From positions 1 through 64,000 of the forward strand of contig NCGJ01000007.1 in assembly GCA_002281555.1 (NCBI GenBank): a DNA stretch of 64,000 bases, read 5' to 3'. Origin of the DNA: Hydrogenophilales bacterium 28-61-23 (GTDB lineage: Bacteria; Pseudomonadota; Gammaproteobacteria; Burkholderiales; Thiobacillaceae). The position numbers were made by a program, and so were the translations under genes. Position 1 is the first letter of the stretch. Every line of letters begins with the position of its first letter. Under the pieces are notes generated by a model that was given only the letters and a program-made list of their open reading frames with translations, was not told where the DNA came from and did no database searches. Shown here piece by piece: positions 20,221 through 29,379 of the stretch.

Positions 20221-21411
20221 TTATTGCTTGACGAACTCGACGATGCGCCGCGCCGCTTCGACACACTGATCCAGCCCATCGACCAGCGCGATGCGGATGA
20301 ATCCCTGGCCCGGGTTGACGCCTTTGGCGTCGCGCGCCAGGAACGAACCGGGCAGAACGGTGACGTGTTTATCGCGGTAAAGATCGCGCGCGAAGACCAT
20401 ATCGTCGCCGCCTGGAACCCTGGCCCAGAGATAAAACGCCGCATCGGGCGAGTCGAATTCAAGTACCTCGCGCAGCATCGGCACGACGGCGGCGAATTTT
20501 TCCCGGTACATGCGACGATTTTCATGCACGTGGCCTTCGTCTTGCCAGGCGGCGGCGGAAGCGGCTTGCACGGCCGGGTTCATCGCGCTGCCGTGATAGG
20601 TGCGGTAGAGCAGGAATTGTTTGATCGCTTCGGCATCGCCGGCGACGAAACCGGAACGCATGCCCGGCACGTTGGAGCGTTTCGACAGGCTGTTGAAGAT
20701 CACCAGCCGTTCCTGGCCGCGGCCGAGTTGCTTGGCGGCGGTCAGCGCGCCCAGAGGCGGCTGGCCTTCGTGGAAATAGATTTCGGAATAGCACTCGTCG
20801 GCGGCGACGATGAAATCGTGCCGGTCGGCGTATGCAAAAATCTCGCGCCAGTCGTCCAGTCCCAGTACCTTGCCGGTCGGGTTGCCCGGCGAGCAGACGT
20901 AAAACAGTTGCACCGTCTGCCATAGATCGTCCGGAATCGCGCCCAGATCCATGTGAAATCCGGTTTCCGGCACGGTGTTGAGGAAATAGGGTTTGGCGCC
21001 GGCCAGCAGGGCCGCGCCTTCGTAAATCTGGTAGAACGGATTCGGCGACAGCACCCGCTTGACGTGTTTGCTCGGGTCGACGATGGCCTGGGCGAAAGAA
21101 AACAAGGCCTCGCGGCTGCCATTCACCGGCAAAATCTGCGTCGCGGGGTCGAGATCTACGTCGTAGCGCATCAGACACCAGTCCGCGATGGCTCCTCGCA
21201 GCAACTCGGAACCTTGCGTGACCGGATAATTCGACAAACCCCGCAGGTTTTCGGTCAACGCATCCTTGATGAACTGGGGCGTGGCATGTTTCGGTTCGCC
21301 GATGGACAGATTGATCGCCGAACAGGCCGCGTTCGGTGTGATTCCGGCAAACAGCTCACGCAGTTTTTGAAACGGATAGGGCTGAAGTTGATTGAGGCGG
21401 GGGTTCATCAA
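20221..21411 (-). CDS. dapC: Succinyldiaminopimelate transaminase
   Basis: This fold-type I PLP aminotransferase of 396 residues converts N-succinyl-2-amino-6-ketopimelate to N-succinyl-LL-diaminopimelate with glutamate. Key motifs are [13 protein letters not shown] near the N-terminus, [24 protein letters not shown] and the cofactor lysine in [14 protein letters not shown]. The adjacent dapD makes the DapC assignment much firmer than sequence class alone. Reading is leftward, dapC then dapD. Confidence 0.93.
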   Translation of the reverse strand: MMNPRLNQLQPYPFQKLRELFAGITPNAACSAINLSIGEPKHATPQFIKDALTENLRGLSNYPVTQGSELLRGAIADWCLMRYDVDLDPATQILPVNGSREALFSFAQAIVDPSKHVKRVLSPNPFYQIYEGAALLAGAKPYFLNTVPETGFHMDLGAIPDDLWQTVQLFYVCSPGNPTGKVLGLDDWREIFAYADRHDFIVAADECYSEIYFHEGQPPLGALTAAKQLGRGQERLVIFNSLSKRSNVPGMRSGFVAGDAEAIKQFLLYRTYHGSAMNPAVQAASAAAWQDEGHVHENRRMYREKFAAVVPMLREVLEFDSPDAAFYLWARVPGGDDMVFARDLYRDKHVTVLPGSFLARDAKGVNPGQGFIRIALVDGLDQCVEAARRIVEFVKQ

Positions 21412-21481
21412 TAGTCACTAAGCTTGGATGCGTGAGTCGTCAAAACTTTTTTACACCCTGAATTTTCGAGCCGTGAATTAT

Positions 21482-22387
21482 ATGCTTTCAACATCGTTAC
21501 TGGCCCCGCTCAGCTTGGTTCTGGCAGCCACGGTATGGGGCCTGGTCTGGTATCCCTATCGTTTGCTGGAACAGGCGGGTTTATCCGGCAGCGTTTCATC
21601 GTTGCTCACCTATCTGATCGGTTTGCCGCTGTTGCTGATCCTTGCCGCGCGCGCGCGGAAAAGCGGACCAAGCATTCGCAATGAACGCGGTTTGCTGCTG
21701 GCGCTGGCGCTGGCCGCCGGTTGGACCAATCTGGCTTATGTGCTGGCGGTTTTGCACGGTGAAGTCATGCGCGTGATGTTGCTGTTTTATCTGGCTCCGC
21801 TGTGGACGGTGTTTTTCGCGCACTGGTTGTTGGGCGAAAGGGCCGGGCGCGCGGCTTATCTGGTCATCGGTTTGTCGGTGGCCGGCGCCTGGGTCATGTT
21901 GTCGGAAGCCGACGGGCTGCCGTTGCCGACCAATCGAGCCGAGTGGCTGGGGCTTACCGCCGGCATCGGCTTTGCGTTGAGCAATGTGCTGACCCGCAAG
22001 ATACGCGCGGCGCCGATCGAGGTGCGCTCGCTCTGGGTGTTCTCCGGCGTGGTCGGCTTGGCCTGCCTCAATGCGATTTATGAAGGCGACGCGCCGCGGG
22101 CGATTCAGGCTGTTGCCGCGCTGGATGGCACGGCCTGGCTGATGATGGCCGGCATCGGCCTGTCGTTGCTGCTGGCCACTTTCACCGTCCAGTTCGGTCT
22201 GGCCCGAACTCCGGCCAACCGGGCCATCGTCATCCTGCTCAGCGAACTGGTCGTGGCGGCAATCGCCAGTCGTTTCCTGGCGGATGAATCGATGGATATG
22301 CCGGAATGGATCGGCGGCGCAATGATCATTGCCGCAACCTTGTTTTCCGGGCGGCTGGAATCTCACACGGAGCGGAAAAATGCCTGA
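21482..22387 (+). CDS. DMT-family (EamA) membrane transporter
   Basis: The 301-residue protein has about ten transmembrane helices in two EamA repeats (LAATVWGLVWYPYRLLEQAG; LLFYLAPLWTVFFAHWLLGE; VIGLSVAGAWVML; LSELVVAAIASRFLADE). Members export metabolites or amino acids, but substrate cannot be deduced. The ATG at 21482 gives a normal N-terminus; a longer frame from 21428 is unlikely. Its stop overlaps the start of the next gene by 8 bp, so the two form an operon. Confidence 0.85.
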   Translation: MLSTSLLAPLSLVLAATVWGLVWYPYRLLEQAGLSGSVSSLLTYLIGLPLLLILAARARKSGPSIRNERGLLLALALAAGWTNLAYVLAVLHGEVMRVMLLFYLAPLWTVFFAHWLLGERAGRAAYLVIGLSVAGAWVMLSEADGLPLPTNRAEWLGLTAGIGFALSNVLTRKIRAAPIEVRSLWVFSGVVGLACLNAIYEGDAPRAIQAVAALDGTAWLMMAGIGLSLLLATFTVQFGLARTPANRAIVILLSELVVAAIASRFLADESMDMPEWIGGAMIIAATLFSGRLESHTERKNA

Positions 22388-22754
22388 AGTCGTGAACCTG
22401 TTGCACGCCTCGTTGCTGGTCGCCGATCTGGCCCGGTCACGCGATTTTTATGAAGGCCTCCTCGGCCTGAAGCCCAGCCCGGCGCGGCCGGAGATGTCGT
22501 TCACCGGCATCTGGTATGACGTCGGCGCGGCGCAGATACATCTGATCTGTTTGCCCAATCCCGACCCGGTCACGGGTCGCCCGGCGCATGGCGGGCGCGA
22601 TCGGCATACCGCCCTGGGTGTGCGCGGGTTTGCGGAATTACGCGCAAGACTGGATGCCGTCGGCGTGTCCTACACGCTCAGCCAGTCCGGACGCGGCGCC
22701 TTGTTTGTGCGCGATCCGGATGGCAATGCCTTGGAGCTGGTGGCGGTGGTATAG
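22380..22754 (+). CDS. VOC-fold (glyoxalase-like) protein
   Basis: The 124-residue protein is a single vicinal-oxygen-chelate module pair: LLHASLLVADLARSRDFYEGLLGL at the N-terminus and ALFVRDPDGNALELVAVV at the C-terminus, with metal-ligand candidates His8 (LLHASL) and the Glu in ALELV. Such small proteins include glyoxalase I-like, resistance and dioxygenase-related members; the substrate is unknown. Start at 22380 overlaps the end of the transporter gene and has GGAGCGGAA upstream. Confidence 0.82.
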   Translation: MPEVVNLLHASLLVADLARSRDFYEGLLGLKPSPARPEMSFTGIWYDVGAAQIHLICLPNPDPVTGRPAHGGRDRHTALGVRGFAELRARLDAVGVSYTLSQSGRGALFVRDPDGNALELVAVV

Positions 22755-22793
22755 GTGCGGCGGAATAGGCGGCGCGGCGCCATTCGTCTGGCT

Positions 22794-23276
22794 TTATTTA
22801 CGCGCTTTTACCGGCATCACTTCGAATCGGTAGGTGTCGTGGCAACCTGAGCAGTAGGTCATCACTTCGGCCAGGTTTTCGTGCATCTGGCGCATCTTGT
22901 CTTTATCCGACGCGCCATTGCTCTCGGCATCGCGCGCCAGGGTCTGGAATGCTTCGTTCATCGCGATCGCCATTTGCGTAAATTCCTCGGGCATGCGTTC
23001 TTTCAGACTGCCGGGCATGCGTTCGCGCAGCGAGCCCATCGGCCGCGCGGTAATGGCCAGGGCTTTCATGTCCTGACGCGCCAGTGCGTGGTTGATGTTG
23101 TGCAGGCCATGCAGAAATTCGCGCATCTCGTAGAGCACCTGGTTTTTTTCGGCTTGCGACACGCTGACGGCGATCCGCTTGTCGGCGTAGATGCCGACCG
23201 GCGATTCCGCCAACGCGGCCGTGGACAACGCTGTGGACAGAACAAGCAGCGCGAGGTTGATCGATTTGCGTGTCAT
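22794..23276 (-). CDS. Cytochrome c'-like periplasmic protein
   Basis: The 160-residue protein carries a signal peptide (ending near STAALA) and a helical mature part with one C-terminal haem site CSGCH (in VMTYCSGCHDTYRFEVMP), the arrangement of class II cytochromes such as cytochrome c' and c-556. Family members bind NO or transfer electrons in the periplasm. Start at 23276 has AGGAG upstream and begins the signal peptide. The gene stands alone between the VOC gene (convergent) and relA (same strand). Confidence 0.8.
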   Translation of the reverse strand: MTRKSINLALLVLSTALSTAALAESPVGIYADKRIAVSVSQAEKNQVLYEMREFLHGLHNINHALARQDMKALAITARPMGSLRERMPGSLKERMPEEFTQMAIAMNEAFQTLARDAESNGASDKDKMRQMHENLAEVMTYCSGCHDTYRFEVMPVKARK

Positions 23277-23352
23277 TTGTGGCTCCTGTGGGGGGGTGGA
23301 GTTGGCTCTGCCGCTATGGCCGACATGTATGGCCGTAAAGTGAGTAAGGCTA

Positions 23353-25554
23353 CTACTTCCGGCGCGCTGTGTGCACGCCGCGTAAGTGCGCGGCGCGGGC
23401 CAGGAAGCGGCTAAGTTGCTCGATGTCTTTGACTTCGAGAGTGAATTCCATGCGCGCGTTGTCTTGTTGCGACAGCGTGTTGACGCGCACGACATTGATT
23501 TTTTCCTGAGCGAGGAGTTCTCCGACGTCTTTCAGCAAGCCCTGGCGATCTTGCGCCATGAGTTCGATATCGACCGCGAAAACCTGTTGATCCTGTCCGC
23601 CCCAGCCGGCTTGCAGCAGGCGAGCTTTCTTGTCCGCAGGCAGATGCTGGACCATCGAGCAGTCGGCGCGGTGGATGGTGACGCCATGGCCCTGGGTGGT
23701 GTAGCCGACGATGGGATCGGGCGGCGCCGGTTTGCAACAGCCGGCCATTTGCGTGAGCAGGCCCGGTTCGCCTTCGACCAGTACGCCGCCGGCATCGCTT
23801 TTACGCTTTGACGCGCTGACCAGCGGTTTTTCCGGCGCGGGCACGAATTCGTCCTGCAAGGCGCGATCAAGCTGGCCGGAGCCGATATCGCCACGGCCGA
23901 TCGCGGCGCACAGTTCCTCCAGCGCGGTGAATTTCAGCCGCGCGGCGAGCTTGTCGAGATTGACGTTGTTGAGGTTGAAGCGATGGATCTCACGATCCAG
24001 CATTTCGCGGCCTTGCTGGACGTGGCTGTCGTGATCCTGTTGTTTGAACCATTGGCGCACCTTGGCGCGGGCGCGGTGGGTGTTCAGTACGCCCAGATGC
24101 GGATTCAGCCAGTCGCGGCTGGGGCCGCCTTGTTTGACGGTGAGGATTTCCACTCGTTGCCCGGTGACCAGGGGGCGGTCGAGCGGCACCAGCGCGCCAT
24201 CGACTTTCGCGCCCCGACAACGATGCCCAAGTTCGGTGTGTACCGCGTAGGCGAAATCGAGCGGGGTGGCGCCGTTGCTCAGCGCGATGACTTTGCCTTG
24301 CGGCGTGAGGACGAAAACTTCGTCCTGAAACAGTTCATTGCGGAAATGCTGGGCGAGTTCGTGGCTGTCGGCCAGTTCCTGCTTCCAGGCCAGCAACTGG
24401 CGCAGCCAGGCGATCTTGTCCTGAATGCCGCTCTGGCCGCCACCGCCGCCTTCCTTGTAACGCCAGTGCGCGGCGACGCCCATTTCGGCTTCCTGGTGCA
24501 TGTCGAAGGTGCGTATCTGCACTTCCAGCGCCTTGTTCTCCGGGCCGACCACGGCGGTATGCAAACTCTTGTAGCCGTTGCCCTTGGGGCGCGAGATGTA
24601 GTCGTCGAACTGGCCCGGGATGGGTTGCCACAGGCTGTGCACCAGGCCGAGAACGTGGAAACAATCCTTTACATCCGCCACCAGCACGCGCACCGCGCGC
24701 ACGTCGTAAACCTCGTCGAAGGAGAGCCGTTTCTTGCCCATTTTGGCCAGGATGCTGGCGATATGTTTGGGTCGGCCGGTGACCGATGCGCCCGCGATGC
24801 CGGCGGCGGCCAAGGTCTCGCTGAGCTGTCGCAGCACTTGCTCGATGTACCACTCCCGATCCAGCCGGCGTTCGTCGAGCAATTTAGCGATCTGGCGGTA
24901 GGTATCGGGTTCGAGATAGCGGCAGGACAGGTCTTCTAGTTCCCACTTGAGCTGCCAGACCCCGAGCCGGTTGGCCAGCGGCGCGTAAAGCTCGCGCACT
25001 TCAGTCGCGGTCTTGCGGCGAAACGCCTCGTCTATGCCGGCGGCGGGGCTGGTCACGGGGCTTGCCAATTCGCGCAGGGTTTGGGTGCGCTCCGCCAGTT
25101 TGATGAACACGACGCGGATGTCATCCGCCATCGCCAGCAGCATCTGGCGCAATACTTCGCTCTGGCCGCCTTCGGCATTGAGCGCGGTAAACAGATGATC
25201 CATGCGCGAAAGCTTGGCCGCACCCTCGACCAACGCGGTGAGGTGAACGCCGAATCGCGCGCCGAAGCGCTTCCGCAAAGTTTCGTGCTTGAGCGATTCT
25301 TCCGGCAGGCCGCAGAGCAGGGCGGCGGCCACGGTTTCCACGTCAAACCGCATCGCGGCCAGAATCGCCGCCGTACCCAGCGCGTGCGTGAGCAGTGTCT
25401 GGCCCGATTCCACCCGCGTTTCACCACCTTCTTCGGCTAGCGTTTCCAGCGCCAGCTTCAGAACCCGACGTTGCTCTTCCGGATAGGCCTCTTCCAGACT
25501 GGCCAGCCAGGATTCCGCGTCGTCAGGGGTGAGCGTTAAAGCGTGGGCGACCAT
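23353..25554 (-). CDS. relA: RelA, (p)ppGpp synthetase I
   Basis: RelA makes (p)ppGpp on stalled ribosomes during amino-acid starvation. The 733-residue protein has the RelA/SpoT layout: an HD-like domain (about 40-190), synthetase (about 250-380; FDEVYDVRAVRVL, GNGYKSLHT, EVQIRTFDMHQEAEMGVAAHW), TGS (about 410-470; VFVLTPQGKVIALSNGATPLDFAY), and a C-terminal ACT domain. Where SpoT has the catalytic HD-x-x-ED this protein reads LLCGLPEE, so hydrolase activity should be lost. The synthetase loop is QFDD (315-318), close to the EXDD type of monofunctional RelA and unlike RXKD of SpoT. No ribosome-binding site is evident at the start; a 7-bp tandem array lies just upstream. Confidence 0.93.
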   Translation of the reverse strand: MVAHALTLTPDDAESWLASLEEAYPEEQRRVLKLALETLAEEGGETRVESGQTLLTHALGTAAILAAMRFDVETVAAALLCGLPEESLKHETLRKRFGARFGVHLTALVEGAAKLSRMDHLFTALNAEGGQSEVLRQMLLAMADDIRVVFIKLAERTQTLRELASPVTSPAAGIDEAFRRKTATEVRELYAPLANRLGVWQLKWELEDLSCRYLEPDTYRQIAKLLDERRLDREWYIEQVLRQLSETLAAAGIAGASVTGRPKHIASILAKMGKKRLSFDEVYDVRAVRVLVADVKDCFHVLGLVHSLWQPIPGQFDDYISRPKGNGYKSLHTAVVGPENKALEVQIRTFDMHQEAEMGVAAHWRYKEGGGGGQSGIQDKIAWLRQLLAWKQELADSHELAQHFRNELFQDEVFVLTPQGKVIALSNGATPLDFAYAVHTELGHRCRGAKVDGALVPLDRPLVTGQRVEILTVKQGGPSRDWLNPHLGVLNTHRARAKVRQWFKQQDHDSHVQQGREMLDREIHRFNLNNVNLDKLAARLKFTALEELCAAIGRGDIGSGQLDRALQDEFVPAPEKPLVSASKRKSDAGGVLVEGEPGLLTQMAGCCKPAPPDPIVGYTTQGHGVTIHRADCSMVQHLPADKKARLLQAGWGGQDQQVFAVDIELMAQDRQGLLKDVGELLAQEKINVVRVNTLSQQDNARMEFTLEVKDIEQLSRFLARAAHLRGVHTARRK

Positions 25555-25576
25555 TTAGGTGCGGAGGGAGAAACCT

Positions 25577-25688
25577 GAAGGGTGAAGGGTGAAGGGTGAA
25601 GGGTGAAGGGTGAAGGGTGAAGGGTGAAGGGTGAAGGGTGAAGGGTGAAGGGTGAAGGGTGAAGGGTGAAACGTGAAACGTGAAACGT
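25577..25688. repeat. Heptanucleotide tandem repeat upstream of relA
   Basis: GAAGGGT is repeated 13 times without error (25577-25667), followed by three copies of GAAACGT (25668-25688) and one GAAGGGG. The array fills most of the gap between bamD and relA and ends 22 bp from the relA start codon. Perfect identity among units suggests recent expansion and slippage, so copy number is likely to vary between cells or strains. Seven is not a multiple of three, but the array is outside any recognised reading frame. Confidence 0.95.
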
Positions 25689-25717
25689 GAAGGGGGCATC
25701 GCCCTTCACTGCCTTTG

Positions 25718-26557
25718 TCACCAGAATTTCCACCAGCGCTTGTGCTCAGCCGGCGAGGTGCCGGCGCTGGGTATGTCGATGCTGTAAGCGCTGTTCGGGA
25801 AATTGCGCTTGAGTACTTTGAGCGCGTCGTCACGCAAATCCGCCATGCCAAGTTTGTCATAGCTCTTCGCCATCAACGCCAGCGCTTCTTCCAGCGCGGG
25901 TGCATTCTGGTAATGCTCGAGCACGTATTTGCCGCGATTGGCGGCCGCGACGTAAGCGCCGCGTTGGTAATAGTAGTGGGCTACATGGACTTCGCTGGCG
26001 GCCAGGCTGTTGACCAGATACTTCATGCGGGCAACCGCGTCGGGGCTGTATTTGCTGTTCGGGAAGCGGGTCGAGAGCTGCTGGAAAGCATCGAAGGCGT
26101 CACGCGCCGCTTTCGGGTCGCGGTCGCTCAGATCCTGATCCCCGAAGCGGGCAAACAGGGTCTGGTCCTCGACGAAATTGGCCAGGCCGCGCAGGTAATA
26201 GGCGTAATCGACATTGGGATGGTTGGGATGCAGTTTGATGAAGCGTTCGCAAGCGGCAACGGCCGATATCGGCTCGTTGTCCTTGTAGTAGGCGTAAGCC
26301 ACTTCCAGTTGGGCTTGCTGAGCGTAAGCGCCATAGGGATAACGCGATTCAAGCTTTTCGAACAGCTTGATTGCATTCGTGAAATTGCCCTCGCCGAGCG
26401 ACTCTTTGGCCGAGTAGTAAAGCTTGGACGCCGACCAGTTCTTGGTCTCGTCGATTTCTTCCGGGAACAGGCTGCAACCGGACAAAAGATTTATTGCCAG
26501 CAGGAAAACAAGCCAAAGGCGATGTTTCGACGTACTCAAAGCTAGAATTCGCTGCAT
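25718..26557 (-). CDS. bamD: BamD, outer membrane assembly lipoprotein
   Basis: BamD is the essential lipoprotein of the BAM complex that inserts beta-barrel proteins in the outer membrane. The 279-residue protein starts at 26557 (GGGGA upstream) with a lipoprotein signal whose lipobox is LLSGC; the cysteine is about residue 28. The mature part has TPR-like repeats (KLYYSAKESLGEGNFTNAIKLFEKLESRYPYG; AYYKDNEPISAVAACERFIKLHPNHPNVDYAYYLRGL). A long open frame reaching 27643 is only a shadow of rluD and pgeF. The gene is divergent from rluD, the usual proteobacterial arrangement. Confidence 0.95.
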   Translation of the reverse strand: MQRILALSTSKHRLWLVFLLAINLLSGCSLFPEEIDETKNWSASKLYYSAKESLGEGNFTNAIKLFEKLESRYPYGAYAQQAQLEVAYAYYKDNEPISAVAACERFIKLHPNHPNVDYAYYLRGLANFVEDQTLFARFGDQDLSDRDPKAARDAFDAFQQLSTRFPNSKYSPDAVARMKYLVNSLAASEVHVAHYYYQRGAYVAAANRGKYVLEHYQNAPALEEALALMAKSYDKLGMADLRDDALKVLKRNFPNSAYSIDIPSAGTSPAEHKRWWKFW

Positions 26558-26605
26558 CTCGATCCCCAAAAAGAGCCGCGCATTATACCCGCGAGCTCGC
26601 GCCGC

Positions 26606-27547
26606 ATGACTCTGCCGCATCTGCTCACCATTCCCCCGGAACATGCCGGCAAACGCCTCGACCAGAGCCTGGCCGAACTGCTGCCGAGCTATTCGCGCAG
26701 CCGCCTGCAAAGCTGGATCGAATCGGGCCATATCCTGCTGGCGGGCGCCGTCGCCAGCCAGAAGCAAAAGGTCTGGGGCGGCGAACAGGTTCAGGTGACG
26801 CCGGAAGCCGCGCCGGAGGAAACCGCGTATCAGGCCGAGGACATCGGCCTGAACATCGTTTACGAAGACGACGCGATCCTGGTCATCGACAAACCTGCCG
26901 GCCTGGTCACGCATCCGGGCGCCGGCAACTGGCAGGGCACCTTGCTCAACGCGCTGCTGCACTACCTGCCCGCCGCGGCGGCGATTCCGCGCGCCGGCAT
27001 CGTGCATCGGCTCGACAAGGACACCTCCGGCCTGATGGTGGTGGCGAAAACGCTGGAGGCGCAGACCCAGTTGGTGCGCGATCTGCAGGCGCGCACGGTG
27101 AAACGGATTTACTGGGCGGTGGCCCTGGGCGTGTTTGCCCGCGCCGAAGGCTCGGTCGACGCCGCCATCGGCCGCCACCCGACCCAGCGGGTCAAGATGG
27201 CGGTGCATGACAAGGACTCGTCTGTGAGCAAGCCCGCGCTGACTTACTGGAAAGTGCTCAAACAATATCCGCGCGCGGCCTGGGTGGAATGCCGCTTGGC
27301 CACCGGGCGCACGCATCAGATTCGGGTGCATCTGACCCATCTGGGCCACCCGCTGCTGGGCGACCCGGTTTATCGCGGCAAGAACCAGAACCCGCCGGGT
27401 TTGCCGCCATTTCAAAGGCAGGCGCTGCATGCCGTGCGCCTCGGTCTGAAGCATCCGGTCACCGGCGAAGAGATGGAATGGGAAGCACCGCCGCCGCAGG
27501 ATTTCGCCGATCTGATCGCCGCGCTGGAGAACCCGGATGCATCCTGA
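26606..27547 (+). CDS. rluD: RluD-type 23S rRNA pseudouridine synthase
   Basis: This enzyme makes the conserved pseudouridines in helix 69 of 23S rRNA (1911, 1915, 1917 in E. coli). The 313-residue protein has an S4 RNA-binding domain (about 10-70; GKRLDQSLAELLPSYSRSRLQ) and the catalytic domain with AGIVHRLDKDTSGLMVVAK, which holds the catalytic aspartate, and later GRTHQIRVHLTHLGHPLLGD. Its 3' end overlaps pgeF by 11 bp. Divergent bamD (48 bp away) supports RluD rather than RluA or RluC. Confidence 0.94.
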   Translation: MTLPHLLTIPPEHAGKRLDQSLAELLPSYSRSRLQSWIESGHILLAGAVASQKQKVWGGEQVQVTPEAAPEETAYQAEDIGLNIVYEDDAILVIDKPAGLVTHPGAGNWQGTLLNALLHYLPAAAAIPRAGIVHRLDKDTSGLMVVAKTLEAQTQLVRDLQARTVKRIYWAVALGVFARAEGSVDAAIGRHPTQRVKMAVHDKDSSVSKPALTYWKVLKQYPRAAWVECRLATGRTHQIRVHLTHLGHPLLGDPVYRGKNQNPPGLPPFQRQALHAVRLGLKHPVTGEEMEWEAPPPQDFADLIAALENPDAS

Positions 27548-28295
27548 CTGGATCGTTCCCGACTGGCCCGCGCCGGCCAACGTCCATGCCGCGATGACCA
27601 CGCGCGCCGGTGGCGTCAGCCTCGCCCCGTTCGACAGCTTCAACCCGGCCAGCCATGTCGACGACGATCTGGCCGCCGTGGCGGAAAACCGCCGCCTACT
27701 CAGGCAAAGTCTGCCGGCCGAACCGCTCTGGTTGAATCAGGTGCATGGTTGCGCGGTGACCAATGAAGTGGCCAATGAAGCGGCTTCCGGCCCGCCCGCC
27801 GCCGATGCCAGCGTCGCCTTCCAGCCCAACGAAGTCCGCGCCGTGCTCACCGCCGATTGCCTGCCGGTGCTGTTCTGTGACGAAGCCGGCGTGGTGGTCG
27901 CCGCCGCGCATGCCGGCTGGCGCGGGCTGGCGGCGGGCGTACTGGAGGAAACCGTGCGCGCCATGCGCGTTCCGCCGGATCGCATCATGGCCTGGCTGGG
28001 CGCGGCCATCGGCCCGCATGCATTCGAAGTCGGCCCGGAAGTGCGCGAGATCTTCGTCGCGCAACATGCCCTGGCCGGCATCGCCTTCCGCCCCGCGCTA
28101 CCCGGCACGCTCGATGGCGCGCCGCGCAAGTGGCTGGCCGATATCTACGCGCTGGCCCGTATTCGTCTCGCCAGCGTCGGCGTGGGGCGGGTTTATGGCG
28201 GCGGGCTCTGCACCTTCGCCGATAGCCGGCGCTTCTATTCCTACCGCCGCGATGGCCGAACCGGCCGCATGGCCAGCTTGATCTGGCGCGAGTAA
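27537..28295 (+). CDS. pgeF: PgeF/YfiH, peptidoglycan-editing multicopper-oxidase-like protein
   Basis: The 252-residue protein of the YfiH/DUF152 family has the expected metal ligands in NQVHG, TADCLPVLF and AAHAGWRGLAAGV. Family members have been described as purine nucleoside phosphorylase/adenosine deaminase, as polyphenol oxidase, and in E. coli (PgeF) as an editor that prevents misincorporation of L-serine in peptidoglycan precursors. It follows rluD with an 11-bp overlap, the common order. A short internal near-repeat (VTNEVANEAAS) appears in a surface loop. Confidence 0.9.
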   Translation: MHPDWIVPDWPAPANVHAAMTTRAGGVSLAPFDSFNPASHVDDDLAAVAENRRLLRQSLPAEPLWLNQVHGCAVTNEVANEAASGPPAADASVAFQPNEVRAVLTADCLPVLFCDEAGVVVAAAHAGWRGLAAGVLEETVRAMRVPPDRIMAWLGAAIGPHAFEVGPEVREIFVAQHALAGIAFRPALPGTLDGAPRKWLADIYALARIRLASVGVGRVYGGGLCTFADSRRFYSYRRDGRTGRMASLIWRE

Positions 28296-28322
28296 CAAAC
28301 GAGCAACAAACTTGAAACAGCG

Positions 28323-28498
28323 AGTACTTACTTGCATAAGTCACGCTATATTGGTCACGCCATATCCGGCCGGTCTTTGCCGCGTCCGGCTTTGTTGACC
28401 CGCTTGGCCATGAAACAACCATGGCGGCGGGTGTCTTCGCGCCTACCACGCCAAATCCTCGGCCGCTGTATTGACGCAGACTTATGCAAGTAAGCACT
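28323..28498. mobile_element. MITE-like element, 176 bp with 20-bp terminal inverted repeats
   Basis: AGTACTTACTTGCATAAGTC at 28323-28342 and its reverse complement at 28479-28498 differ at one base. The 136-bp interior holds no open frame of note and a small hairpin (GCCATG-aaacaac-CATGGC). It sits between pgeF and the ZIP transporter gene, ending 32 bp before the latter's start. No convincing target duplication was found at the edges. It resembles a miniature transposable element; its ends share only the CTTA-CATAAG flavour with the IS4 element at the left of the window. Confidence 0.6.
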
Positions 28499-28530
28499 AG
28501 AATCGCCCCCTTTTTCCAGCTGACCTTGCC

Positions 28531-29349
28531 ATGAGCCTGCTTGCCGCCATCCTTCTCGCCAGTGCCGCCGGCGGCGTGCTGTCCGTCTTGCTGGCGACCA
28601 TGGCGTTGCGCTTGAAGGCCGAGTGGGTGCCGGTGATGGTGAGTTATGCCATCGGCGCTTTGCTGGGCGCGGCGTTTCTGGAAATCCTGCCGAATGCGCT
28701 GGAGCATGCCTCCAGCCCGGGAGCGCTGACCGGCACCGTGCTGGCCGGCATCCTGGGTTTCTTCATCCTGGAAAAACTGGTGCTTTGGCGGCATTGCCAT
28801 ACCGAGCATTGCGAGGCGCACGGCGCGGAGGCGTTCGCACCACCTCAGCCGCACGCACCACCTCAGCCGCACGCACACGATCACGGCCGCTCCGGCATGA
28901 TGATCACGGTCGGCGACACGGTGCATAACTTCGTCGATGGCGTCGCTATCGCCGCCGCGTTTCTGGTCGATATCAAACTCGGCGTGGTCACCGCGTTCGC
29001 CATCGCCGCGCACGAAGTGCCGCAGGAACTGGGCGATTTCCTGATTCTGCGCCACTCTGGCTACAGCAACCGGCAGGCCATCCTGCTCAATCTGCTGTCC
29101 GGCCTGGCGATGATGGCGGGCGGATTATTGGGTTATTTCCTGCTCGCGCCCTTGCAGTGGCTGCTGCCTTACATGCTGGCGATCGCGGCTTCGGGCATGA
29201 TCTACGTGGCGGTGGCGGATTTGATTCCCGGCCTGCACAAGCGGGTCGAACTGATCCATACCGGCCAGCAGGCCTTGCTCATCGGCCTCGGCATCTTGAC
29301 GGTTTGGGCGACGGGAAGCATCGCGCACGAGTGGATGCATACGCACTGA
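28531..29349 (+). CDS. ZIP-family divalent metal transporter
   Basis: The 272-residue protein has about eight transmembrane segments and the ZIP metal-site helices HNFVDGVAIAAAF (TM4) and HEVPQELGDF (TM5). Between TM3 and TM4 is a histidine-rich cytoplasmic loop (HCHTEHCEAH, then PQPHAPPQPHAHDH). The DNA there carries a tandem 18-bp duplication (28847-28882). Zinc or iron is the likely substrate. It stands just after a MITE-like element, which may supply part of its upstream region, and before rimO on the same strand. Confidence 0.9.
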   Translation: MSLLAAILLASAAGGVLSVLLATMALRLKAEWVPVMVSYAIGALLGAAFLEILPNALEHASSPGALTGTVLAGILGFFILEKLVLWRHCHTEHCEAHGAEAFAPPQPHAPPQPHAHDHGRSGMMITVGDTVHNFVDGVAIAAAFLVDIKLGVVTAFAIAAHEVPQELGDFLILRHSGYSNRQAILLNLLSGLAMMAGGLLGYFLLAPLQWLLPYMLAIAASGMIYVAVADLIPGLHKRVELIHTGQQALLIGLGILTVWATGSIAHEWMHTH

Positions 29350-29379
29350 CCAAAGTGCGATTTTTCTAGGATTTATTCG

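Noticed and set aside
23353-25554. Bifunctional SpoT instead of RelA
   Set aside because: The hydrolase HD-x-x-ED is replaced by LLCGLPEE and the synthetase loop is acidic, both RelA features.
26558-27643. Long minus-strand open frame extending bamD upstream to 641 residues
   Set aside because: It runs antisense across rluD and the start of pgeF, both clear genes; the lipoprotein signal and ribosome-binding site place the bamD start at 26557.
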